From the NCBI GenBank assembly GCA_002428965.1, contig DIYI01000017.1:356338-420337 (forward strand): 64,000 bases of DNA, in the 5' to 3' direction. Made by a program: the position numbers and the translations under genes. The notes beneath the pieces are model-generated. The model searched no databases and was not told where the DNA came from. It saw only the letters and a program-made list of their open reading frames with translations. Position 1 is the first letter of the stretch. Each line of letters opens with the position of its first letter. This DNA comes from Jejuia sp. UBA6058 (GTDB taxonomy: Bacteria; Bacteroidota; Bacteroidia; Flavobacteriales; Flavobacteriaceae). Shown in pieces: positions 8,523-17,377 of this stretch.

Positions 8523-10364
8523 ATGATATACCTTATGTTAGCAATACTTGTAATAACAATAGCTTTATTTGTATGGGGTAAATTCACACCTGATATTGTC
8601 GCCCTACTATCCATGATAAGTTTATTCCTAACGGGCATTTTAGATGCTAAAGAAACTTTAAGTGGTTTTAGCAACCCCACAGTGATAATGATTGCTGCAT
8701 TATTCATAATTGGGGAAGGGTTATCCCAAACCGGATGGACAGCACTTGCGGGTAAAAAGTTCGTGGAATGGGCAGGAAAAAGTGTACCAAAATTATTAGT
8801 TATTGTATCTCTAGGGTCTGGTGTACTTTCAGGCTTTGTAAGTAATACTGGTACTGTAGCTACGTTAATGCCATTGACTATTTCTTCAGCTTGGAGTATT
8901 GGCACATTGCCTTCTAAAATGCTAATGCCAGTGGCATTTGGTTCAAATACAGGCGGATTGCTGACATTAACTGGAACACCTCCAAACATCATAGCAAGTA
9001 ATGCGCTTGTTGAAGGAGGTTACGAAGGGTTTTCATTTTTCGAATTTGGATTAATAGGCTTACCATTATTAATAATTGCCTTAATATATTTTAGATATGT
9101 GGGCTACAAACTTCTTCCTAACAACAAAACGAATAATAAGCCTGTTGATATTGAAACCACCTTCCATAAGTGGATTGAAGCCTATAAGATTGATGACGAT
9201 TACTATAGATTGCGCGTGCGTTCTATATCACCACTATTAGGCACAAAAATGAAAAAATGGAAAATTGAAAAAAACTATAATGTATCAATCATTCGATTAA
9301 AAAGAAGACACCCAAATGCGTTAAAGGGGATTCCGCAATTTGTTGAATTTCCAGATCAAAAAACTGAATTTATGTATCACGATATCATTACCGTAAAAGG
9401 TAATACAGAAGATATCAACCGATTGATGATAAAATTTAGATTAGGGCTTTTACCTTTAGAACCTGTTACTGATGAGTTAAAACATAACTTAATCAATCAA
9501 GAAGTTGGGATGACCGAAGTCATTGTAAACCCTAATTCTATGCTCGTAGGCAGGAGATATAAATTAGGTGATTACTTCCAACGTTTCGGAATTCAACTTT
9601 TGGCTGCTTCTAGGAATAATAAGCCATTATTAGACAAAGAAATTAAAATACATGTTGGTGACTCTTTTTTATTAAGAGGTTCTTGGGAAGACATTGAAAA
9701 ACTTAAAAAGCAACATGATAATCTAGTGATTTGTGGAAGTCCAGAAGGTATGGCTAAAAATATTGACAGCCTGAATTCAAAATCATTTATTGCATTAGGT
9801 GCGTTACTTTTAATGATTGTGTTATTGGTATTCAAATTAGTACCAGGCTCTATTGCGGCACTAATTTGTGGTGGTATTGTATTACTTACAGGATGCGTAC
9901 CAATGCATAAAGCCTATAAAGGTATTAGTTGGACAAGTGTGGTAATGATCGCCGCTATGATACCAATGGGTATTGCGTTGCAAAAAACAGGAACAGCTCA
10001 ATTAATAGCTAATGCTTTGGTGGATTACTTAGGTTCTATACATCCAGTAATGCTTTTGGGTGGTATCTTTTTACTCACCACAACCTTTAGTCAAGTCATT
10101 AATAACTCTGCAACTGCTGTATTAATGGCGCCAATAGCTATGTTAGCAGCAAGTTCATTAAACATATCACCAGAACCATTTATGATAGTAGTTGCCATTA
10201 GTGCATCCACTGCGTTTTTAACCCCTGTTGGTACAACAACAAATGCCATGGTAATGTCTGCAGGTGGTTACAAATTTATGGATTACTTAAAAGTAGGCGC
10301 ACCACTATTATTAGTGTTCTTCATTATATCACTATTACTAGTGCCAATTATATGGCCTTTTTAA
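8523..10364 (+). CDS. SLC13/DASS family permease with two RCK_C (TrkA-C) domains
   Basis: The 613-residue inner-membrane protein has hydrophobic helices at both ends (about residues 1-195 and 425-613) around a cytosolic middle (about 205-415). The middle contains two TrkA-C/RCK_C-like units (each with a V-G-R/L-L-G start and a D-F/I-L/T-V-G ending). The N-terminal half has the SNTGTVATLMPL segment and the C-terminal half the repeated NNSATAVLMAPIA, marking the inverted-repeat substrate loops of the ion transporter superfamily. Members carry sulfate, dicarboxylates or other anions with sodium. The substrate cannot be read here; sulfate-type transport is plausible because RCK_C-containing SLC13 proteins are often so annotated. 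The gene is monocistronic, with a terminator just downstream. Confidence 0.88.
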   Translation: MIYLMLAILVITIALFVWGKFTPDIVALLSMISLFLTGILDAKETLSGFSNPTVIMIAALFIIGEGLSQTGWTALAGKKFVEWAGKSVPKLLVIVSLGSGVLSGFVSNTGTVATLMPLTISSAWSIGTLPSKMLMPVAFGSNTGGLLTLTGTPPNIIASNALVEGGYEGFSFFEFGLIGLPLLIIALIYFRYVGYKLLPNNKTNNKPVDIETTFHKWIEAYKIDDDYYRLRVRSISPLLGTKMKKWKIEKNYNVSIIRLKRRHPNALKGIPQFVEFPDQKTEFMYHDIITVKGNTEDINRLMIKFRLGLLPLEPVTDELKHNLINQEVGMTEVIVNPNSMLVGRRYKLGDYFQRFGIQLLAASRNNKPLLDKEIKIHVGDSFLLRGSWEDIEKLKKQHDNLVICGSPEGMAKNIDSLNSKSFIALGALLLMIVLLVFKLVPGSIAALICGGIVLLTGCVPMHKAYKGISWTSVVMIAAMIPMGIALQKTGTAQLIANALVDYLGSIHPVMLLGGIFLLTTTFSQVINNSATAVLMAPIAMLAASSLNISPEPFMIVVAISASTAFLTPVGTTTNAMVMSAGGYKFMDYLKVGAPLLLVFFIISLLLVPIIWPF

Positions 10365-10403
10365 ATTTTTTTATTAACCCTTTTTGACTTTTAGCAATGT
10401 AAG

Positions 10404-10436
10404 AGGAACTCTGTAATTGAGTTCCTTTTATTTTTT
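10404..10436 (+). terminator. Intrinsic terminator of the SLC13 permease gene
   Basis: AGGAACTC, a seven-base loop and GAGTTCCT form an 8-bp stem followed by TTTATTTTTT, 40 bases after the permease stop and 10 bases before the convergent pyrF stop. Confidence 0.85.
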
Positions 10437-10445
10437 CTACTAAAT

Positions 10446-11258
10446 TTAAATCAGAAGTGCAGACATTTCGGATTGAAGTTGTGACGCTTTTTTCATGGCA
10501 GCTTCAGCAAAGTCATCATTATCTGATGCGTAAATAATTCCTCTTGAAGAATTAATTAAAAGTCCAACTGAATCATTCATACCATATTTGCAAACCTCTT
10601 GAAGATTTCCTCCTTGAGCACCAACCCCTGGTACTAATAGAAAACTATTAGGGATTATTTCTCTAATATCTCTTAAGTATTCTGCCTTTGTAGCGCCAAC
10701 AACGTACATTAAGTTTTTCGAATTTTTCCACGTTTTTGAAGTCTCTAAAACTTGTATGTACAATTCTTTATTTTCAACGGTTTTAGTTTGAAAATCAAAA
10801 GCACCTTGATTAGATGTTAAAGCCAATAGAATGGTATGTTTATTTTCGAATGCCAAAAATGGTTCTACTGAATCTTTACCCATGTAAGGCGCCACAGTCA
10901 CAGAATCAAACGCTAAATCTTCAAAAAACGCTTTAGCATACATGCTACTGGTATTGCCTATATCGCCACGTTTTGCATCGGCTATGGTGAAAATTTCTGG
11001 ATGCTTTTCATTGAGGTAATTGATGGTTTTCTCCAAAGCCTGCCAACCTTTAATTCCATAAGCTTCATAAAAAGCTGTATTAGGTTTATAAGCCACACAA
11101 AAATGATGCGTTGCATCAATAATTGCCTTATTAAAGGCAAAAATAGGATCGTCTTCTTCTAAAAGATGTTTAGGGATTTTATTTAAATCTACATCCAATC
11201 CAATGCAAAGAAAGGATTGCTTCTTTTTTATTTCTGAAATTAATTGAGATGCGGTCAC
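10446..11258 (-). CDS. pyrF: Orotidine-5'-phosphate decarboxylase (type 2 subfamily)
   Basis: The 270-residue TIM-barrel enzyme converts OMP to UMP, the last step of de novo UMP synthesis. FLCIGLDVD lies at the N terminus, the catalytic strand reads IADAKRGDIGNT (about residues 92-103, with the active-site Asp/Lys pair), and LLVPGVGAQGG (about 208-218) contributes to phosphate binding. Length and motifs match the longer type 2 (PyrF_sub2) subfamily rather than the ~230-residue enterobacterial form. It starts only 6 bases after prfA ends on the same strand, so the two are co-transcribed. Confidence 0.95.
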   Translation of the reverse strand: MTASQLISEIKKKQSFLCIGLDVDLNKIPKHLLEEDDPIFAFNKAIIDATHHFCVAYKPNTAFYEAYGIKGWQALEKTINYLNEKHPEIFTIADAKRGDIGNTSSMYAKAFFEDLAFDSVTVAPYMGKDSVEPFLAFENKHTILLALTSNQGAFDFQTKTVENKELYIQVLETSKTWKNSKNLMYVVGATKAEYLRDIREIIPNSFLLVPGVGAQGGNLQEVCKYGMNDSVGLLINSSRGIIYASDNDDFAEAAMKKASQLQSEMSALLI

Positions 11259-11264
11259 GAAATA

Positions 11265-12341
11265 CTAAATAGTTTCATCACTAGCCTTTAACTTTTCAGT
11301 ATTTTCAGCTAACTGTAATTCATCAATAATTTTTTGAATATCGCCATTCACAATGTTTTGCAAATCGTAAAGTGTCAAACCTATTCTATGATCGGTAACA
11401 CGTCCTTGAGGATAGTTATACGTTCTAATCTTCGCACTTCTATCTCCAGAAGACACCATACTCCCGCGTTTGGCAGCATCTTCTTCTTGTTTCTTAGCCA
11501 ACTCTAAATCATACAAACGAGAACGCAATACCTTAAAAGCCTTCTCTTTATTTTTATGTTGCGACTTTTGATCTTGACATTGTGCTACCAAACCAGTAGG
11601 CTCGTGCGTTAAACGTACTGCGGAATACGTAGTGTTTACGGATTGCCCTCCTGGACCAGAAGAACAGAAATAATCTATACGCACGTCTTTTGGATCAATC
11701 TCCACGTCAAACTCTTCAGCTTCAGGAAATACCATTACAGTGGCAGCACTAGTATGCACTCGCCCTTGTGTTTCTGTCTGCGGTACACGCTGTACACGAT
11801 GCACGCCTGCTTCAAATTTCAATGTACCATAAACATCTTCACCAGATACTTCAAACTGTATTTCTTTAAAACCACCATTTGTACCTTCGCTAAAATCTAC
11901 AGTGCTGACATTCCAACCCTTACCTTCACAATATTTAGTGTACATTCTAAATAAATCGCCTGCAAAAATACTAGCTTCATCTCCTCCAGTACCAGCACGC
12001 AATTCCATAACAGCGTTTTTAGCATCTTCAGGGTCTTTAGGTATCAATAATACTTTTATTTCTTCCTCAAGCTTAGGAATTCCATCTTTTGCCTCATCAT
12101 ATTGCATTTTGGCCATCTCCACCATTTCTGCATCACTGCCGTCCGCAATAATCTCTTCAGCCTCCTTTAAATTATCCGTAAGTTCAATGTAAGCATCCCG
12201 CTTTTCCATTAAACGTTTTAAATCTTTATATTCTCGAGTTAACTGAACATAACGCTTTTGATCTGAGATAATATCGGGTTGAATGATTAAATCACTCACC
12301 TCATCAAAACGCTGTTTCACTATCTGTAACTTGTCTAACAT
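11265..12341 (-). CDS. prfA: Peptide chain release factor 1
   Basis: The 358-residue class I release factor terminates translation at UAA and UAG. The GGQ hydrolysis motif is in SSGPGGQSVNTTYSAVRLTH (about residues 227-246). The stop-codon-reading tripeptide is P-Q-T within RVPQTETQG, which fits the P-x-T pattern of RF1 and separates it from RF2 (SPF). The N-terminal coiled coil and full length are intact. Upstream on the minus strand a TATTTTTG box (plus-strand 12537-12530 region) resembles a -7 element. Operon with pyrF. Confidence 0.96.
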   Translation of the reverse strand: MLDKLQIVKQRFDEVSDLIIQPDIISDQKRYVQLTREYKDLKRLMEKRDAYIELTDNLKEAEEIIADGSDAEMVEMAKMQYDEAKDGIPKLEEEIKVLLIPKDPEDAKNAVMELRAGTGGDEASIFAGDLFRMYTKYCEGKGWNVSTVDFSEGTNGGFKEIQFEVSGEDVYGTLKFEAGVHRVQRVPQTETQGRVHTSAATVMVFPEAEEFDVEIDPKDVRIDYFCSSGPGGQSVNTTYSAVRLTHEPTGLVAQCQDQKSQHKNKEKAFKVLRSRLYDLELAKKQEEDAAKRGSMVSSGDRSAKIRTYNYPQGRVTDHRIGLTLYDLQNIVNGDIQKIIDELQLAENTEKLKASDETI

Positions 12342-12454
12342 CTTCTTTTCACTAAAAATTTCTTAAAGCCAACTTACTATTAATCATCCGTCAAAAAATA
12401 ACGTTCAGTCAACTCAATTAGATTAACCCATTAAAAATGAAATTTTGTATTTAG

Positions 12455-12474
12455 ATTCCCGTTTTCACGGGAAT
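12455..12474. repeat. REP-like hairpin repeat (copy 1)
   Basis: ATTCCCGT-TTTC-ACGGGAAT forms an 8-bp stem, preceded by TAG and followed by GACAAT. A related element with the same frame (GATTCC..., ...GGAATGACAAA) is at 46134-46154. Both are intergenic, next to the 5' ends of translation genes (prfA, hisS). Confidence 0.6.
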
Positions 12475-12491
12475 GACAATTTCAAATGGTA

Positions 12492-12512
12492 CTTCAATGT
12501 TTAACATTGAAG
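12492..12512. repeat. Perfect 21-base hairpin
   Basis: CTTCAATGTT-T-AACATTGAAG is a perfect inverted repeat with a one-base centre. It lies 18 bases after the REP-like hairpin in the prfA upstream region. It lacks a T-run, so it is not an obvious terminator; it could be part of the same repeat unit or a leader structure for prfA. Confidence 0.6.
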
Positions 12513-12617
12513 AGCTTCTTTTTAATTGGTGACCAAAAATACGATAATTTATGAATTTAAAAGACGGGATTTAAACTCAAAAAATAATATCAAATTATCG
12601 ACGTTTATCTATATATT

Positions 12618-12905
12618 ATGCAACATTTTTCATCAATCATATTATTCTATAGACCCTTTTTTATTAAATCTTTCGCTGTAAATTTTCTTTTACTTTTATT
12701 CGGCATACATATCGTTCCTTTATTTGTATTCAAACTGTTTCTTGTGTGCTTTTTATGGTACATAACTACTGAAACAAATGCCAAACGTAAATTAGTGTTT
12801 TACAAAAATTTAGGAATTTCAACATTTAAACTGTTCTCAATTTTCTTTGTTATTGATACGATTTTAAGTATTCCATTTCTACTTATTCTAAAGGAATTTG
12901 TATGA
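12618..12905 (+). CDS. Small hydrophobic protein, partner of the downstream ABC ATPase
   Basis: The 95-residue protein is very hydrophobic with about two or three membrane segments (about 18-50 and 68-92) and a basic/polar middle (ETNAKRK). No family was recognised. Its stop codon overlaps the start of the ABC ATPase gene (ATGA overlap at 12902-12905), which implies translational coupling. It may be the membrane component of a minimal transporter, but it is far smaller than a normal ABC permease. Function unknown. Confidence 0.6.
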   Translation: MQHFSSIILFYRPFFIKSFAVNFLLLLFGIHIVPLFVFKLFLVCFLWYITTETNAKRKLVFYKNLGISTFKLFSIFFVIDTILSIPFLLILKEFV

Positions 12906-13558
12906 TTTTAGAAATAGATAATGTTGAATTATATTTTAGGGCAAAACGTATTTTAAGTGGTGTTTATGTAAAAGCCGAAACTGGAAAAGTAACAGGTATT
13001 TTAGGTAGTAACGGCTGTGGCAAAAGCTGCCTTTTACAAATTATCTTTGGGGGTTTAAAACCGAAATTCAAGTTAATTAGAATCAACCATAAACCAGTTT
13101 TAAAATCGCTTTATCAAACAGACAAAGTTGCTATTTTACCTCAGCATAATTTTATTCCAAATCGAATGCAACTTAAAACTGCATTTCAACTTTTTAAAGT
13201 TGACTGGAGCTCATTCCTAGACACATTTAAACACCTTACTATTTCTAAAACATCAAAATTTAAAACACTTTCTGGAGGTGAACGCCGACTCGTAGAAACC
13301 TTTATTGTTTTAAAAAGCAACAAGGATATTGTGCTCCTAGATGAACCATTTTCTCATCTGACTCCGCTTCATATTGAAGCAGTAAAAGCTATTATTTCAG
13401 AAGAAAAAAAGAATAAAGTAATTTTGATTACGGATCATATGTATCGGCATATTATAGATGTTTCAGATGATATTTATCTATTGAAAAATGGTTGTACTAA
13501 ATTAGTAAATAAACCAAGAGAACTAGAAGATTATAAATACGTTAGCTCAATTGAATAA
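12902..13558 (+). CDS. ABC transporter-type ATP-binding protein
   Basis: The 218-residue protein is a single nucleotide-binding domain. Walker A is GSNGCGKS (35-42), the signature LSGGE (123-127), Walker B IVLLDEP (143-149), and the H-loop histidine lies in LITDHMYRH (about 175-183). No permease is fused. The only linked candidate partner is the 95-residue hydrophobic protein immediately upstream. The substrate is unknown. A bidirectional terminator follows directly. Confidence 0.85.
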   Translation: MILEIDNVELYFRAKRILSGVYVKAETGKVTGILGSNGCGKSCLLQIIFGGLKPKFKLIRINHKPVLKSLYQTDKVAILPQHNFIPNRMQLKTAFQLFKVDWSSFLDTFKHLTISKTSKFKTLSGGERRLVETFIVLKSNKDIVLLDEPFSHLTPLHIEAVKAIISEEKKNKVILITDHMYRHIIDVSDDIYLLKNGCTKLVNKPRELEDYKYVSSIE

Positions 13559-13559
13559 T

Positions 13560-13590
13560 AAAAAAGGAAGCAATAATGCTTCCTTTTTTA
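13560..13590. terminator. Bidirectional terminator between ABC ATPase and nrdJ
   Basis: AAGGAAGCA-ATAA-TGCTTCCTT is flanked by an A-run on the left and a T-run on the right. It can end the plus-strand ABC transcript and the minus-strand ribonucleotide reductase transcript. Confidence 0.85.
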
Positions 13591-13608
13591 TTTATGATGC
13601 TGTATACT

Positions 13609-16161
13609 TTATCCACACTTAGATGAACCACAATCACTACAGGTTAGACAGCCTTCTTGATATACTAAATTTGTGGAATTACAATTAGAACAGGTTTGCC
13701 CTTTTACCTCAGTGCCGTCCTCTATATAACGTTTAAGCGCACGTCCCACACCGTTTTTCCAAGTATTAATTGATTCACTATCTAACTGTAAACTATTAAT
13801 TAAATCTACAATTTTATCAATAGGCATCCCATGTCTTAACGTACTTGAAATTAGTTTGGCGTAATTCCAAAACTCTGGATTAAACTTATGCGACAACCCT
13901 TCAATCGTTGTTTTATACCCTCTTGTATTTTTATACTGAAAGTCGTAACGTTTAGAGCCATCCTCACTTTTATTTTTAATAATTAAACCACGGTTAACCC
14001 AACGCGGTAATAAAATACCATCATCATCGTCCGCTAATCCTGTAAAAATCTCATATGGTTTTTCATCTACCAACCCAATAAAAGCAATCCATTTTTCTTT
14101 GTTATTTTGAAAACGCACGACATCGGCTTCTAAAATCTGCGGACGTTTATTTGGAAAAACCGTCAACTGATTTTCTGTACTTTCTTCCTTTTTTTCTTCA
14201 TTCGAAATTAAAACTCCAGATCGAGAACCATCACGATATACAGTAACTCCTTTACAACCAACTTCCCAAGCTTTTACATATAAATCGCCAACTAACTCCT
14301 CGCTTACATCGTTCGGTAAATTTATTGTAACACTTATAGAATGGTCTACCCATTTTTGAATGGCACCTTGCATACTAACTTTACTCAACCAATCCACGTC
14401 ATTGGAAGTTGCTCCGAAGTATGGGGATTGCTTAATTAAATCATCCAGTTCTTCTTGCGAGAAATTTTTAGAAGTATCAATACCGCTTACTTCCATCCAT
14501 TGTTTAAATCGGTGATGAAACACGACATACTCCTCCCAAGAATCTCCAACCTCATCTACAAAATCAACACGAACATCTTTGTCGTTAGGATTTACCTTTC
14601 GTCTTCTTTTATAAACGGGCAAAAATACAGGCTCAATGCCAGAAGTAGTTTGCGTCATTAAACTTGTAGTTCCAGTAGGTGCTATAGTTAATAATGCAAT
14701 GTTGCGCCTACCATATTCTAGCATTTCATAGTACAATTGACTATCGGCTTCTTTCAGTCGTAGTACAAAAGGATTATCTTTTTCTCTATCGGAATCATAA
14801 ATTGAAAAAGCACCTCTTTCTTTAGCTAAATTCACTGAACCACGGTAAGCTTCTAAAGCGATGGTTTTATGCAACTCTACTGAAAACGCATTTCCTTCAT
14901 TACTGCCATAGCGCAAGCCTAATGCGGCTAGCATATCGCCTTCTGCTGTAATGCCAATTCCGGTTCTACGTCCTTCAAAAGCCTTCTTTCTAATATTTAA
15001 CCAAAGGTTACGCTCCACATATTTAACTTCATCATTTTCAGGATCTTCATCAATTTTATTTAGGATAGCATCGATTTTTTCCAATTCTAAATCAATAATA
15101 TCATCCATAATACGTTGCGCATAAGCCACATGCTCTTTAAACAATTCAAAATTAAATGCAGCTTGTTCCGTAAATGGCTGTTCAACATATGAGAATAGGT
15201 TAATGGCTAACAATCGACAAGAATCATAAGGACAAAGAGGTATTTCTCCACAAGGATTTGTAGATACCGTTTTATACCCTAAATCTGCATAACAATCAGG
15301 AACCGATTCGTTAGCAATAGTATCCCAAAACAAAATCCCTGGTTCGGCAGATTTCCATGCATTGTGCACAATTTTCTTCCACAAACCATTTGCTTGAATA
15401 GTTTGCTTAAATTTTGGTGTTTTACTTAATACAGGATATTTCTGAACATAGTCAGCCTCAGCTTTTACAGCCTTCATAAAGGTATCATCTATTCTAACGG
15501 AAACATTGGCACCTGTTACTTTTCCTGCTTCTAATTTTGCGTCAATAAAATCTTCCGCATCTGGATGATTTATAGAAATTGATAACATTAGAGCGCCTCG
15601 TCTTCCATCTTGCGCCACTTCTCTAGTAGAATTTGAATAACGTTCCATAAAAGGTACAATACCAGTTGATGTTAAAGCAGAATTCTTTACAGCTGAACCT
15701 TTGGGACGGATATGAGATAAATCGTGACCAACACCGCCTCTTCTTTTCATTAGCTGCACCTGTTCTTGATCTATTTTCATAATGCCTCCATAAGAATCTG
15801 AAGCACAATCATTACCAATAACGAAGCAATTGGATAGAGATGCCACTTGATACGGATTACCTATTCCAGCCATTGGACTACCTTGAGGCACAATATATTT
15901 AAAGTCCTTAATTAAGTTAAAAACAGTTTCTTCAGTAAGTGGATTGGCATATTTTTGTTCTACTCGAGCAATTTCCTTAGCAATACGACGGTGCATATCA
16001 TTTGGGGATTTCTCGTATAAATTTCCAGATGAATCTTTTAACGCATATTTATTTATCCAAACACGCGCCGCTAAATCATCATTTTTAAAATACTTAAGGG
16101 AGGCTTGAAAGGCTTCTTCTTGCGAAAAAGTTTTTTGACTGGGGGAAGTTTGTACCTTCAT
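13609..16161 (-). CDS. nrdJ: Adenosylcobalamin-dependent ribonucleotide reductase (class II)
   Basis: The 850-residue enzyme reduces ribonucleotides to deoxyribonucleotides using coenzyme B12 to make the thiyl radical. Visible elements are LSNCFVIGND (active-site cysteine, about residues 109-118), STNPCGEIPLCPYDSC (the Asn/Cys/Glu catalytic loop, about 296-311) and the phosphate-binding PTGTTSLMTQTTSGIEPVF. The C-terminal tail has paired cysteines (CSNCNST, CLTCSDCGSSKCG) forming a zinc-ribbon/redox tail. The length matches the vitamin B12-dependent family. It implies cobalamin uptake or synthesis. It is monocistronic; upstream bases 16162-16341 show no recognisable cobalamin riboswitch. Confidence 0.94.
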   Translation of the reverse strand: MKVQTSPSQKTFSQEEAFQASLKYFKNDDLAARVWINKYALKDSSGNLYEKSPNDMHRRIAKEIARVEQKYANPLTEETVFNLIKDFKYIVPQGSPMAGIGNPYQVASLSNCFVIGNDCASDSYGGIMKIDQEQVQLMKRRGGVGHDLSHIRPKGSAVKNSALTSTGIVPFMERYSNSTREVAQDGRRGALMLSISINHPDAEDFIDAKLEAGKVTGANVSVRIDDTFMKAVKAEADYVQKYPVLSKTPKFKQTIQANGLWKKIVHNAWKSAEPGILFWDTIANESVPDCYADLGYKTVSTNPCGEIPLCPYDSCRLLAINLFSYVEQPFTEQAAFNFELFKEHVAYAQRIMDDIIDLELEKIDAILNKIDEDPENDEVKYVERNLWLNIRKKAFEGRRTGIGITAEGDMLAALGLRYGSNEGNAFSVELHKTIALEAYRGSVNLAKERGAFSIYDSDREKDNPFVLRLKEADSQLYYEMLEYGRRNIALLTIAPTGTTSLMTQTTSGIEPVFLPVYKRRRKVNPNDKDVRVDFVDEVGDSWEEYVVFHHRFKQWMEVSGIDTSKNFSQEELDDLIKQSPYFGATSNDVDWLSKVSMQGAIQKWVDHSISVTINLPNDVSEELVGDLYVKAWEVGCKGVTVYRDGSRSGVLISNEEKKEESTENQLTVFPNKRPQILEADVVRFQNNKEKWIAFIGLVDEKPYEIFTGLADDDDGILLPRWVNRGLIIKNKSEDGSKRYDFQYKNTRGYKTTIEGLSHKFNPEFWNYAKLISSTLRHGMPIDKIVDLINSLQLDSESINTWKNGVGRALKRYIEDGTEVKGQTCSNCNSTNLVYQEGCLTCSDCGSSKCG

Positions 16162-16341
16162 TTGTTGTCTTACAGTTTAATACGATTTATGGAATAATTA
16201 TGAAACTATAAAACAACAAAAATTATTTTATTTTGAAACTGATAAAAATCATGAAGTTTGCATCAAACAAAGATTAAAGCTATGATTATCAATAACTTAA
16301 ATATTTATTAACATCAAAAAGTTAACAAATTTTGAAAAGAA

Positions 16342-17301
16342 TTAGAAGTCAACAGCAAACCCTATTCCTAGAAATTGTTTCCATTGTACTTTAGCTCCAG
16401 CTTCATCAAATTCACCTTCTACAGTTGATGAAGGCTCTAAGGTTTTTACATCATCGTCATAACGTAAATGAGACTCTAGCGTTGCTCTAACAAAGCTGTT
16501 TACTTTAAAATCGAAATTAAGCCTCCAATCTACATCTACATTTCCGAAGTTATTGATGTAATCTGTATATACACTTAATAAATTTGTAGCTTTTATATTT
16601 TTAGCGAGTTCCATGGCATAGCTATTTGTTACCAAAATCCCAACTTCTCTACGAATATTTTCACCTTCTCTAATAATGTTACCATTGTCATCAAACACAG
16701 CACCTTCTACCCCGAAGGAACCTGCATTTGCCAAATCTTGGTCTAAAACAAAAGTAGCTTTAAGGGTTAATGGCGACGCATAAAACGACAATTCTTCAAT
16801 ATTTTTGCCATACTCCATTCCGCCTCCAAAAAACAAATACCCTGGTGCCATTAGTCTGGAAATTGGGTTATCTCTATTTGGATAATTATAGCCGTTTGTA
16901 ACTTGAGTTTTAAAGTTTAATCGAGCCGAATAAAACCATTTAGAATCTTGAGCTGGTTGATATCCAAGATTCGATATTATTTCAACTATATCATCCGTTT
17001 TTCTTAACTCTCTACTTTCTTGTTTATTTACACCGTAGCCCACTCTAAAACTGTTGTTCCAAAAGAAAAACTTATCCTTATAGTTCGCCTTATGTAGATA
17101 ACCTAATATAGCCGATATAGAATTGGTACCACCAGCATTCCAGTTGGTAAAACTTACCTGACTAATATCTACCGTTGCCTTACGGGTTTGTTTCCATTGA
17201 GGGCCGTCGTAAACCTTTTTCTCAATAATAAATAGAGAATCTGGTTGCGCAAAAGAGAATTGAATTGAGAAAATTGTGAGGGCTAAAATTAGTCTTCTCA
17301 T
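16342..17301 (-). CDS. DUF3078 domain-containing outer-membrane-type protein
   Basis: The 319-residue protein starts with a signal peptide (to about residue 18, SFA/QP). It contains the DUF3078 hallmark VSFTNWNAGGTNSISA (about 50-65), then a run of aromatic-ending beta strands closing with QFLGIGFAVDF, whose terminal phenylalanine is typical of outer-membrane barrels. DUF3078 proteins are common in Bacteroidota and of unknown role. It is transcribed alone, between nrdJ and purM. Confidence 0.85.
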   Translation of the reverse strand: MRRLILALTIFSIQFSFAQPDSLFIIEKKVYDGPQWKQTRKATVDISQVSFTNWNAGGTNSISAILGYLHKANYKDKFFFWNNSFRVGYGVNKQESRELRKTDDIVEIISNLGYQPAQDSKWFYSARLNFKTQVTNGYNYPNRDNPISRLMAPGYLFFGGGMEYGKNIEELSFYASPLTLKATFVLDQDLANAGSFGVEGAVFDDNGNIIREGENIRREVGILVTNSYAMELAKNIKATNLLSVYTDYINNFGNVDVDWRLNFDFKVNSFVRATLESHLRYDDDVKTLEPSSTVEGEFDEAGAKVQWKQFLGIGFAVDF

Positions 17302-17377
17302 GAATGTGGGTTATTTGGTTTAGGCAAAAAACTTTTATTTAACAAAAACCATTCCAAAAGACTAAAATAGAATGGTT

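Noticed and set aside
16162..16341. Cobalamin riboswitch upstream of the B12-dependent ribonucleotide reductase
   Set aside because: I found no B12-box-like conserved segment in the 180-base upstream region; the stretch is simple AT-rich sequence.
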